12,536 nt of DNA from JANNGZ01 sp031404155. Its GTDB lineage: Bacteria; Pseudomonadota; Gammaproteobacteria; Burkholderiales; Burkholderiaceae_C. Position 1 is the stretch's first letter; every line of letters begins with the position of its first letter. The stretch is taken from assembly GCA_031404155.1 (NCBI GenBank), contig JANNGZ010000406.1, positions 1-12,536 on the forward strand, in the 5' to 3' direction. Shown piece after piece: positions 1 through 6,608 of this stretch. Below the pieces are notes generated by a model that did not search any database, was not told the origin of the DNA, and was given only the letters and a program-made list of their open reading frames with translations. Both the position numbers and the translations under genes were made by a program.

Positions 1-1117
<1,117 letters not shown>

Positions 1118-1220
1118 TTTGAGGGGGGTGCGCTTACGAAACAGTTCGTTCGCTAGGGACTGACAGCGCCGGCTCATGGCGCTACCTTGCGCCGCAACAC
1201 GGCTGGTTCGCCGCGGCAGC

Positions 1221-1228
1221 AAGGAGGT
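1221..1228 (+). promoter_or_regulatory. Strong Shine-Dalgarno site that sets the PEP-CTERM start
   Basis: AAGGAGGT is a full anti-16S match ending 4 nt before the ATG at 1233. It decides the start: the frame is open upstream to 1176, but the upstream codons lack a ribosome site and would bury the signal peptide behind a charged extension. Confidence 0.85.
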
Positions 1229-1232
1229 CCCG

Positions 1233-1997
1233 ATGTTTGCACTCCAGATTTCAAGGCGTGACCCGGCGAAGCGGGTTCCCCGCTTCGCCGCCACCGCGGC
1301 CACCGTCGCGGCCCTGCTTGTGACCACCCTTGCTGCCCACGCGGTGCCGATCCCCGGCCGCGGCACCTGGGAGAGCACGCTGCAGGCGCGTGACATCAAC
1401 AGCGACGGCGCGGTCGACGCCTACTACGACGCCGTGCTCGACATCACCTGGCTGGCCGACGCCAACGCCGGTGCGGGCTCGGCCTTCGACAACGGCAGCA
1501 GCAACAGCGACGGCGAGATGACCTGGGCCAGCGCGCAGGCCTGGGTTGCTGCGCTCGACGTCCATGGCGTGACGGGCTGGCGCCTGCCGGTGCGGCCGGC
1601 CCTGCCGGGTGCGCAAGAGTTGTCGCACATGTATTACGAAACGCTGGGCAACTTCGGCCCCGGCAATCCGCTCACGATGACCGGCCCCGGTACCTGGGGC
1701 TTCGAGAACACCGGGCCGTTCTCCAACCTGTTCTCCGATTGGTATTGGACCGGCACGCCAGGCGCGCCGATGGGCCCGCAGGCCACCGCGTGGGTCTGGG
1801 TCGGCGACCCGATCTCGGCCTACTACTCGCAAGAGCCGGTCACCGGCGACTACTTCGCCTGGGCGGTGCGCACCGGCGATGTTCCCATCGCGGCGATCCC
1901 CGAGCCGAGCACCTACGCGTTGATGTTGGCCGGACTCGCCGCCGCGGCGTTGATGCGCCGGCGCCGCTGCGGCCACGGCTTCAATTGGAGGAGATGA
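1233..1997 (+). CDS. Exported PEP-CTERM sorting-domain protein with DUF1566-like domain
   Basis: A 254-residue secreted protein of unknown function. The N-terminus is a signal peptide: basic residues to about 17, a hydrophobic stretch at 18-36, and likely cleavage after AHA-37. The C-terminus carries the PEP-CTERM signal: IPEPSTYALMLAGLAAAALM at about 222-241, then RRRR. An exosortase recognises such tails and the protein goes to the cell surface or exopolysaccharide matrix. The middle (about 61-217) has the DUF1566-type pattern: a VLDITWLADAN start, MTWASAQAWVAAL, a GWRLPV core, WYWTGT, and a final AWAVRTGDV. DINSDGAVD at 54-62 resembles an EF-hand/dockerin calcium loop. Nine more residues (CGHGFNWRR) follow the basic cluster where most PEP-CTERM proteins end. 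No exosortase gene is in the window. The sorting call is firm; the function is unknown. Confidence 0.88.
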   Translation: MFALQISRRDPAKRVPRFAATAATVAALLVTTLAAHAVPIPGRGTWESTLQARDINSDGAVDAYYDAVLDITWLADANAGAGSAFDNGSSNSDGEMTWASAQAWVAALDVHGVTGWRLPVRPALPGAQELSHMYYETLGNFGPGNPLTMTGPGTWGFENTGPFSNLFSDWYWTGTPGAPMGPQATAWVWVGDPISAYYSQEPVTGDYFAWAVRTGDVPIAAIPEPSTYALMLAGLAAAALMRRRRCGHGFNWRR

Positions 1998-2070
1998 CCG
2001 CGGTGTGAGCCTGCCTTTGGCGTGGGCTGAGCCCGCGCTGCGTGCACAAACCGCGCCAGACCGGATGTCG

Positions 2071-2097
2071 AAGGGCCCGCAAGCGGGCCCTTTCTGT
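2071..2097 (+). terminator. Intrinsic terminator downstream of the PEP-CTERM gene
   Basis: A perfect 10-bp stem (AAGGGCCCGC at 2071-2080 with GCGGGCCCTT at 2083-2092) around a 2-nt apex is followed by a T-rich run (TTTCTGTTT). In practice the top two base pairs open to make a larger loop. It sits about 75 bp after the stop at 1997, on the correct strand for that gene. The opposite strand lacks a comparable T-run. Confidence 0.85.
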
Positions 2098-2158
2098 TTG
2101 CGCCTTGGCGCGGACGGTCGCTGCCTCATACGGATCTGCTTTCGATCGCATAGAAACG

Positions 2159-2251
2159 CGTTCGGGCTGAGGTATCGAAGCCCCCGCGCTGCCCTTCCTT
2201 CGATACCTCAGGACAGTCGGAACAGCCACCTCAGGGCGAACGATGGTTCGC
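2159..2251. repeat. REP-like palindromic intergenic repeat cluster
   Basis: Between the convergent PEP-CTERM and FKBP genes lies a perfect 14-bp inverted repeat (CTGAGGTATCGAAG at 2167-2180, CTTCGATACCTCAG at 2198-2211) around a 17-nt spacer. An outer pair, CGTTCGGGCTGAG (2159-2171) and CTCAGGGCGAACG (2230-2242), is complementary at 11 of 13 positions. A third small palindrome, GCGAAC-GATG-GTTCGC, occupies 2236-2251. The CGTTCG..CTGAG..TCGAAG pattern resembles dispersed extragenic palindromes found in many copies in beta- and gammaproteobacterial genomes (from memory, not searched). No T-run follows on either strand, so this is not a classical terminator. The rest of the 292-bp gap (1998-2289) holds only this and the terminator. 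Confidence 0.7.
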
Positions 2252-2289
2252 GCTGTGCTGGTTCTTACACGATTGAACGCAAAGCCGTA

Positions 2290-2649
2290 TCAGACCGCGA
2301 GCAACTCCACCTCGAACACCAGCGTTGCGTTCGGCGGAATCACGCCGCCCGCACCGCGCGCGCCGTAGCCGAGGTCGGCCGGGATCACCAGCACACGCGC
2401 GCCGCCGACCTGCATGCCCTGCACGCCTTCGTCCCAGCCGCGGATCACCATACCCGCACCGAGGTCGAAGCGGAACGGGTCGCCGCGGTCCTTGCTCGAG
2501 TCGAACTTGCGCCCGCGGCCGCTTTCGCTTGCCGGGTCGTGCAGCCATCCGGTGTAGTGCACCGAGACTTTGTTGCCGGCCTGGGCGGCGGCGCCGCTGC
2601 CGATTTTGATGTCGTCGTATTTCAGGCCGCTGGCGGTGGTGATCGTCAT
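2290..2649 (-). CDS. FKBP-type peptidyl-prolyl cis-trans isomerase, single domain
   Basis: A 119-residue cytoplasmic-type FKBP that speeds cis-trans isomerisation of Xaa-Pro bonds during folding. There is no signal peptide and no dimerisation domain. Pocket residues of the FKBP12 class are present: Y32 (VHYTG), F49-D50 (KFDSS), F59/F61, V68-I69 (MVIRGW), W72, Y95 (LGYGARG), I104 and F112 (LVFEVELL). Compared with FKBP12 there is a loop insert of about 8 residues at 37-46 (HDPASESGRG), as I recall being usual in Burkholderiales copies. The start is the ATG at 2649, preceded by an AAGGG Shine-Dalgarno-like sequence. It begins 34 nt after the gluQ stop on the same strand, so it is probably the last gene of the LysR-gluQ-FKBP transcript. 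Confidence 0.95.
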   Translation of the reverse strand: MTITTASGLKYDDIKIGSGAAAQAGNKVSVHYTGWLHDPASESGRGRKFDSSKDRGDPFRFDLGAGMVIRGWDEGVQGMQVGGARVLVIPADLGYGARGAGGVIPPNATLVFEVELLAV

Positions 2650-2683
2650 GTCTGCCCTTAAAGGTCAAAGTCAAAGGCGCGCA

Positions 2684-3613
2684 TCATGCCACCCAGCGCT
2701 CGCGCCACGCGGGTACCGCACGGGCCAGCCAGTCGGCGCTCGAGCTGACGGCGACGGCCGCATCGAACACCGGCAGCTCGAGCACTCGGGCGGCCTCGCG
2801 CAAGCGAGCCAATGGCGCCGAGGGCTCGCTCAGGTCCAGCGGCTGCGCCCCGTTCTGCTTCGACAGCTTTTCGCCATCCGCCGCCAGCACCAGCGGCAGG
2901 TGCAGGTACGCCGGTGTCGGCACGCCGAGCAGCCGTTGCATGTGGATCTGACGCGCGGTGTTGTCGGCCAGGTCCTCGCCGCGCACCACGCTCGTGATGC
3001 CCTGCGCCGCGTCGTCCACCACCACCGCGAGCTGGTAGGCCCAGAGGCCATCCGCACGCTGGAGCACGAAGTCGCCGACCTCGTGTGTCACGTCCTGCCG
3101 CTGCGCGCCGAGCCGGCGGTCGTGCCAGTCGATGACCAGGGGCTTGTGCTCGTTGCCGCAGCGCACCCGCCAGGCGCGCGCGGGCTTGCCCTGCAAGCCC
3201 TTGCGGCAGGTCCCGGGGTAGACACGCTCGCCATGGCGTTGAGGCGGCTGCCCGCAGGCGCAGAGCATGTCCTCGATATCGCGCCGGGTGCAGCCGCAGG
3301 GGTAGGCCTGGCCGGCGCTGCGCAGGCTGTCGAGCGCCGCGGCGTAGGCGTCGTTGCGGGTTGATTGCCACAGCGGCGCTTCATCGGGCACCAAGCCGAG
3401 TTGCGAAAGCTGATGGAGGATCACGCGGTCGGCACCCGGCACACTGCGAGGCAGGTCCACGTCTTCGATGCGCACCAGCCAGCGCTCGCCGCGAGCGCGC
3501 GCGTCGAGCCAGCTGGCCAGCGCCGCCACCAGCGAACCGGCATGCAGTGCGCCGGTGGGCGATGGCGCGAAACGGCCCGCGCCGACGCTCGCCGTGCGGC
3601 CTGCGCCGGCCAT
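2684..3613 (-). CDS. gluQ: Glutamyl-Q tRNA(Asp) synthetase
   Basis: A 309-residue truncated paralogue of glutamyl-tRNA synthetase. It activates glutamate and attaches it to the queuosine at position 34 of tRNA(Asp). It keeps the catalytic Rossmann fold but lacks the anticodon-binding domain; 309 residues is normal for GluQRS. Visible motifs: RFAPSPTGALHAGSL (14-28, the HIGH-like site), IEDVDLPR (49-56), a zinc-binding set C106-x-C108, Y132 and C136 (YPGTC), RGEDL (211-215) and the KMSKS-like KLSKQ (249-253). The ATG at 3613 shares its A with the TGA of the upstream LysR gene (TGATG), so translation is probably coupled. In many proteobacteria gluQ lies beside dksA; here it does not. Identification is firm. 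Confidence 0.96.
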   Translation of the reverse strand: MAGAGRTASVGAGRFAPSPTGALHAGSLVAALASWLDARARGERWLVRIEDVDLPRSVPGADRVILHQLSQLGLVPDEAPLWQSTRNDAYAAALDSLRSAGQAYPCGCTRRDIEDMLCACGQPPQRHGERVYPGTCRKGLQGKPARAWRVRCGNEHKPLVIDWHDRRLGAQRQDVTHEVGDFVLQRADGLWAYQLAVVVDDAAQGITSVVRGEDLADNTARQIHMQRLLGVPTPAYLHLPLVLAADGEKLSKQNGAQPLDLSEPSAPLARLREAARVLELPVFDAAVAVSSSADWLARAVPAWRERWVA

Positions 3614-4620
3614 CACTCCACCGCCGGCATCATCCCGACATGCCGCTCCAGCAGCGCCTTGCGGGTGCCGGCGTTTTCGAGCTGCTCCAGCCACCACGCG
3701 AGCGCCAGGCCTTGCGGCGCCTTCTTGGCCTGAGGTGCGGCGCTGGCGCGCCAGGCATAGCCGATGCGCGCCCGCACGCCCGGTCGCTGTACCGCCTTGA
3801 CCACGAGATGCCCGGCGCGGATATGTTCGCGTGCCACGGGTTCGGGCACGAAGCCGCAGCCCATGCCGCGCAGTTGCGCCTCGATCTTGGCCTGCGTACT
3901 CGCCACGGTGAACACGTCCTGCCCCGGCAGCAGGTTCACGGTTTGCGGCGACAGGCGCTGCGCCGAATCGGCCACCGCCACCGCGCGGTGGCGCATCAAT
4001 TCGGCGTCGCTGATCGCGCCGTCGTGCGCGGCCAGCGGGTGGTGCGGCGCCACCGCGAACAGGAAGTCGATCTCGCCGAGCGGCCTGAGCTCGATACCGG
4101 CCTGCGGCACCAGGTCGCCACCGACCCCGATGGCCAGGTCGGCCTGCCCCGAGGTCAGCGCTTCCCAGGTGCCGGTGAGCACCTCGGTGCGCAGCCTCAG
4201 CCGGGTGCCGGGGCCCTGGCTCGCGTCGCCGGCATCGGGCCGCAGGGCGAAGAACGCCTCGCACAATTCGAACAGCGTCAGGCGCGAAATGACGCCATCG
4301 GCCGCGACGGTGAGCTGCGTCTCCCAGCCGCAGGACACACGTTTCACCCGGTTGGCCACCGCGTCCATCTCGGCGAGCAGGCGCCGGCCCTCGGTGAGCA
4401 GCTCGTCGCCCGCCGCGGTGAGCTTGGCTTGGCCCGAGCTGCGGTCGAACAACAGCACGTCCAGCGCGTCTTCGAGCTGGCGCACGCTGTAGGTGAGCGC
4501 CGAGGGCACCTTGCCGAGTTCGCGCGCGGCCGCGGCGAAGCTGCCGCTGCGCCCGATGGTGTCCATCATCGTCAGCGCGTCGGGGGTGAGGGCGTTGCGG
4601 GGTTCGGCCACAAGCTTCAT
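3613..4620 (-). CDS. LysR-family transcriptional regulator, YhaJ-like
   Basis: A 335-residue LysR-type regulator. Residues about 11-72 form the winged helix-turn-helix (ALTMMDTIGRSGSFAAAARE, VPSALTYSVRQLE, FDRS). The rest is the periplasmic-binding-protein-like effector domain. The DNA-binding region and the following GWETQLTVAADGV segment recall E. coli YhaJ, which regulates yqjF (DoxX) and yhaK (pirin) and responds to nitroaromatic breakdown products (known for E. coli). This gene is divergent from a pirin-DoxX-flavin reductase operon across a 92-bp gap, the classic LysR layout, so it most likely controls that operon and itself. gluQ overlaps its stop. No clear Shine-Dalgarno precedes the ATG at 4620, and the upstream strand is locally AT-rich. 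Effector unknown. Confidence 0.93.
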   Translation of the reverse strand: MKLVAEPRNALTPDALTMMDTIGRSGSFAAAARELGKVPSALTYSVRQLEDALDVLLFDRSSGQAKLTAAGDELLTEGRRLLAEMDAVANRVKRVSCGWETQLTVAADGVISRLTLFELCEAFFALRPDAGDASQGPGTRLRLRTEVLTGTWEALTSGQADLAIGVGGDLVPQAGIELRPLGEIDFLFAVAPHHPLAAHDGAISDAELMRHRAVAVADSAQRLSPQTVNLLPGQDVFTVASTQAKIEAQLRGMGCGFVPEPVAREHIRAGHLVVKAVQRPGVRARIGYAWRASAAPQAKKAPQGLALAWWLEQLENAGTRKALLERHVGMMPAVE

Positions 4621-4646
4621 CTTATTTGAACGCGCGCTTCAGGCCG

Positions 4647-4657
4647 ATGCGTCGCAT
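4647..4657. promoter_or_regulatory. Candidate operator palindrome in the LysR/pirin gap
   Basis: ATGCG-T-CGCAT is a perfect dyad in the 92-bp divergent intergenic region. It ends 17 nt before the TACAGT candidate -10 box, so it overlaps the expected -35 position of the pirin promoter. It is not a canonical T-N11-A LysR box, so assignment to the adjacent regulator is inference. Confidence 0.35.
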
Positions 4658-4674
4658 GGCGTGGGCCCGGCCCC

Positions 4675-4680
4675 TACAGT
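4675..4680 (+). promoter_or_regulatory. Candidate -10 box for the pirin operon
   Basis: TACAGT is a close match to the sigma-70 -10 consensus. Its predicted start, near 4687, gives a leader of about 26 nt to the ATG at 4713, with AAGG (4702-4705) as a modest ribosome site. No convincing -35 hexamer is seen, as expected for an activated LysR target. Confidence 0.4.
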
Positions 4681-4712
4681 TCGTGCATCGTGCCAACAAG
4701 CAAGGCCCTTCA

Positions 4713-5498
4713 ATGATCTCGCTGCGCAAATCCGCCGACCGCGGCTACGCCGACCACGGCTGGCTCAAGAGTTTCCACAGCTTCTCGTTCGCCGGCTACC
4801 ACGACCCGGAACACATGGGTTACGGCAACCTGCGCGTGATCAACGAGGACCGCATCGCGCCCGGCACCGGCTTCGGCACCCACAGCCACCGCGACATGGA
4901 GATCGTGAGCTACGTGCTCGACGGTGCCATCGGCCATAAGGACAACCTGACGACCCCCAGGACGCCTTCGGCGTCGGCCCCCGAGGGGGGCGCGTCGGTC
5001 TTGGGGCGGCCCGGCGACCGACCAGCAACGGCGCGAGACGTTCAAGTGATCGTCCCCGGCGAAGTGCAGCGCATGAGCGCCGGTACCGGCATTGCGCACA
5101 GCGAGTTCAACCATGCGGCCGACAAGACCACACATTTCCTGCAGATCTGGATCCTGCCGAACCAGGCCGGCATCAAGCCGAGCTACGAACAGAAGACTTT
5201 TCCCGACGCCGACAAACGCGGCCGGCTGCGCCTGGTGGCTTCACCCGATGGCCGCGACGGCTCGGTGACGATCCACGCCGACGCGAGCCTGTACGCCGGG
5301 CTGATCGACGGCACCGAGCGCGCCGAGCTCGCCTTGGACCCGAAGCGTCTGGCCTATGTGCACCTGGTGCGCGGCAAGTTGCAGGTCAACGGTGTCGCGC
5401 TCGCCGCGGGCGACGCGGCGCGGATCGCGAAAGAGTCGCGACTGAGCTTTGAGCGGGGCGACCAGGCCGAGGTGCTCGTGTTCGACCTCGCACCGTGA
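4713..5498 (+). CDS. Pirin-family bicupin protein with an internal repeat-encoded insertion
   Basis: A 261-residue cytoplasmic pirin, a metal-binding double cupin; some members (E. coli YhhW, human pirin) show quercetinase activity. Overall it resembles YhhW: a HGWLKSFHSFSFAGY start, and metal ligands in GTHSHRDMEI (H57, H59) and GIAHSEFNH (H129, E131). The start is the ATG at 4713 with AAGG upstream; the open frame back to 4626 matches no pirin N-terminus. Between the two ligand motifs, where YhhW-type proteins have about 12 residues after H-K/Q-D, this protein has about 40. The extra 28 or so, roughly residues 79-108, are encoded by a GC-rich palindromic element (see the repeat entry). Without them the length would be about 233, close to YhhW (231). 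First gene of a probable operon with DoxX and the FMN reductase. Confidence 0.93.
   Translation: MISLRKSADRGYADHGWLKSFHSFSFAGYHDPEHMGYGNLRVINEDRIAPGTGFGTHSHRDMEIVSYVLDGAIGHKDNLTTPRTPSASAPEGGASVLGRPGDRPATARDVQVIVPGEVQRMSAGTGIAHSEFNHAADKTTHFLQIWILPNQAGIKPSYEQKTFPDADKRGRLRLVASPDGRDGSVTIHADASLYAGLIDGTERAELALDPKRLAYVHLVRGKLQVNGVALAAGDAARIAKESRLSFERGDQAEVLVFDLAP
4952..5022 (+). repeat. Palindromic repeat element inserted in frame in the pirin gene
   Basis: Three consecutive hairpins lie in about 62 nt: GACGCC-TTC-GGCGTC (4961-4975); a C-run/G-run stem, CCCC-CGAG-GGGG (4978-4989); and GTCGGTC (4994-5000) with GACCGAC (5016-5022). A longer alternative pairing joins CCCCAGGAC (4955-4963) with GTCTTGGGG (4998-5006), with only one G-T wobble. 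The composition (runs of C and G, Ala/Pro/Gly/Ser/Arg codons) differs from flanking pirin sequence. It resembles GC-rich palindromic repeats I remember from Burkholderiales intergenic regions. It keeps the frame open and adds about 84 nt. Exact edges cannot be set without a homologue alignment. Confidence 0.7.
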
Positions 5499-5525
5499 AC
5501 CTCTCACCTTTTCACTAACCCCTCC

Positions 5526-5530
5526 AGGAG
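5526..5530 (+). promoter_or_regulatory. Shine-Dalgarno of the DoxX gene
   Basis: AGGAG lies 7 nt before the ATG at 5538 and confirms that start. No promoter is evident in the 39-nt gap after the pirin stop, so the gene is probably co-transcribed with pirin. Confidence 0.7.
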
Positions 5531-5537
5531 TTTTTCC

Positions 5538-5948
5538 ATGACCGCCAATACCCCCGTTGTTGTGATCGCCCGTGTGCTGCTCGCGCTGATGTTTGTGCTC
5601 GCCGGCTTCTCGAAATTCGGCAACCTCGCCGGCACCGCCGGCTATATCGCGAGCAAGGGCCTGCCCTTGCCGATGCTGCTCGCCATCGCCACCGCAAGCC
5701 TCGAAGTGGTGGCCGGCCTGGCCATCGCCGTTGGCTTCAAGGCGCGTTGGGCGGCCCTGGCGCTGGCGCTGTTCACGATCCTGGCCAGCGTGTTGTTCCA
5801 CAACTACTGGGCGATGCCGGCAGAGGCGCAAATGATGCAGCAGCTGATGTTCATGAAGAACCTGGCGATCGTGGGTGGCCTGCTCTTCGTGTTCTCCTTT
5901 GGTGCCGGGCCCGCGAGTTTCGACTCGCGTCGCCTCGCTGCAGCTTGA
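5538..5948 (+). CDS. DoxX-family inner-membrane protein, YqjF-like
   Basis: A 136-residue protein with four predicted membrane helices (about 7-27, 45-66, 70-90 and 106-125). It matches the DoxX family in length and in its motifs: an AGFSKF segment after helix 1, SLEVVAGLAIAVGF in helix 2, LFHNYW, and MFMKNLAIVGGLL in helix 4. The LMFMKNL..GG signature and arrangement recall E. coli YqjF, whose gene is induced by nitroaromatic degradation products through YhaJ. DoxX proteins are linked to redox or sulfur chemistry but have no settled biochemical role. It sits between pirin and a flavin reductase, which suggests a shared function in quinone or aromatic redox stress (inference). Confidence 0.93.
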   Translation: MTANTPVVVIARVLLALMFVLAGFSKFGNLAGTAGYIASKGLPLPMLLAIATASLEVVAGLAIAVGFKARWAALALALFTILASVLFHNYWAMPAEAQMMQQLMFMKNLAIVGGLLFVFSFGAGPASFDSRRLAAA

Positions 5949-5956
5949 GCACCGAC

Positions 5957-5962
5957 TAGGAG
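5957..5962 (+). promoter_or_regulatory. Shine-Dalgarno of the FMN reductase gene
   Basis: TAGGAG ends 6 nt before the ATG at 5969. It lies in the 20-nt gap after the DoxX stop, which supports co-transcription and this start. Confidence 0.65.
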
Positions 5963-5968
5963 CGCGCC

Positions 5969-6559
5969 ATGACCCTGCGTCTGCTTGTGCTGGCCGGAAG
6001 CTCGCGCACCGGTGCCTTCAGTTCGCGCCTGGCCGATGTGGCGGGCGCCAGCGCCGAAGCCGCGTCGGCCAAGGTCACGCGGTTGGACCTGCGCGCGCTC
6101 GAATTGCCGCTGTACGACGGCGACCTCGAGGCCGCGCGTGGCGTGCCCGAGGGTGCGCGCAAGCTGCGCGATGCGCTGCTCGCGAGCGACGCGCTGCTCG
6201 TGGCCACGCCGGAGTACAACGGCTTCCCGACGCCTTTGTTCATCAACGCCTTCGACTGGCTGTCACGTGTCCAGGCCGACGCGGGCCAGCCTTCGGGCTT
6301 GGCCGTCACCGCGAGCAAGCCGGTCGGCTTGCTGAGTTCGTCGCCGGGCGCACTGGGTGGGCTGCGCGCGCTCAACACCACGCGCCAGTACCTGTCGATG
6401 GCGTTCGCGATGATGCCGGTGCCGCAGCAGTTTGCGCTCAGCCGCGCCAACGAGGCCTTCGATGAAGCCGGCGTGTTGAAGGACCCGAAAGCGCAGGCGA
6501 CGGTCGACGGCGTGGTGCGCTCGCTGCTGCGGGTGGCGTCCGCGCTGCAACCCCGCTGA
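5969..6559 (+). CDS. NAD(P)H-dependent FMN reductase, flavodoxin-like fold
   Basis: A 196-residue cytoplasmic flavoprotein of the NADPH-dependent FMN reductase family (azoreductase/chromate and quinone reductase group). The phosphate-binding loop is GSSRTGAFSSRLA (10-22). The second flavin contact is the family signature TPEYNGFPTPLFINAFDWLSR (80-100). SSSPGALGGLRAL (123-135) is the third flavin-side loop. Such enzymes transfer two electrons from NAD(P)H to FMN, quinones, azo dyes or metal oxyanions; the true substrate cannot be read from sequence. It starts 20 nt after DoxX and is the last gene of the pirin operon: 49 nt later the next gene has its own -10-like box. Family is firm; substrate is unknown. 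Confidence 0.93.
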   Translation: MTLRLLVLAGSSRTGAFSSRLADVAGASAEAASAKVTRLDLRALELPLYDGDLEAARGVPEGARKLRDALLASDALLVATPEYNGFPTPLFINAFDWLSRVQADAGQPSGLAVTASKPVGLLSSSPGALGGLRALNTTRQYLSMAFAMMPVPQQFALSRANEAFDEAGVLKDPKAQATVDGVVRSLLRVASALQPR

Positions 6560-6587
6560 GCCGCGCGGCGCGTCAGGCGGGCAGGGC

Positions 6588-6608
6588 GGCGCGCTACAGT
6601 CGCGCGCC
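6588..6608 (+). promoter_or_regulatory. -10-like box in the loop of a dyad abutting the DUF599 start
   Basis: TACAGT (6595-6600) lies in the 7-nt loop of a perfect inverted repeat: GGCGCGC at 6588-6594 with GCGCGCC at 6602-6608. The right arm touches the ATG at 6609. There is no Shine-Dalgarno sequence. If TACAGT is the -10 box, transcription would begin within 1-2 nt of the ATG. The hairpin has no T-run, so it is not an intrinsic terminator for the upstream operon. Confidence 0.4.

Noticed and set aside
1165..1183. AGCGCC/GGCGCT hairpin between the helicase and PEP-CTERM genes, with TACCTT after it
   Set aside because: A 6-bp stem without a T-run is not a convincing terminator, and TACCTT without a -35 box is too weak to call as a promoter.
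1994..2008. ATGA overlap at the PEP-CTERM stop, giving a 4-codon ORF after GGAGG
   Set aside because: Four codons, with the ribosome site too close to the ATG. A terminator follows and there is no downstream gene to couple to.
2658..2687. 9-codon minus-strand ORF overlapping the gluQ stop
   Set aside because: Too short, no junction with the FKBP start and no clear ribosome site; more likely chance.
3614..4264. Open-frame extension upstream of gluQ (217 codons)
   Set aside because: It lies inside the LysR gene in another frame and has no recognisable domain. The GluQRS N-terminus begins near 3613, where an ATG overlaps the LysR stop.
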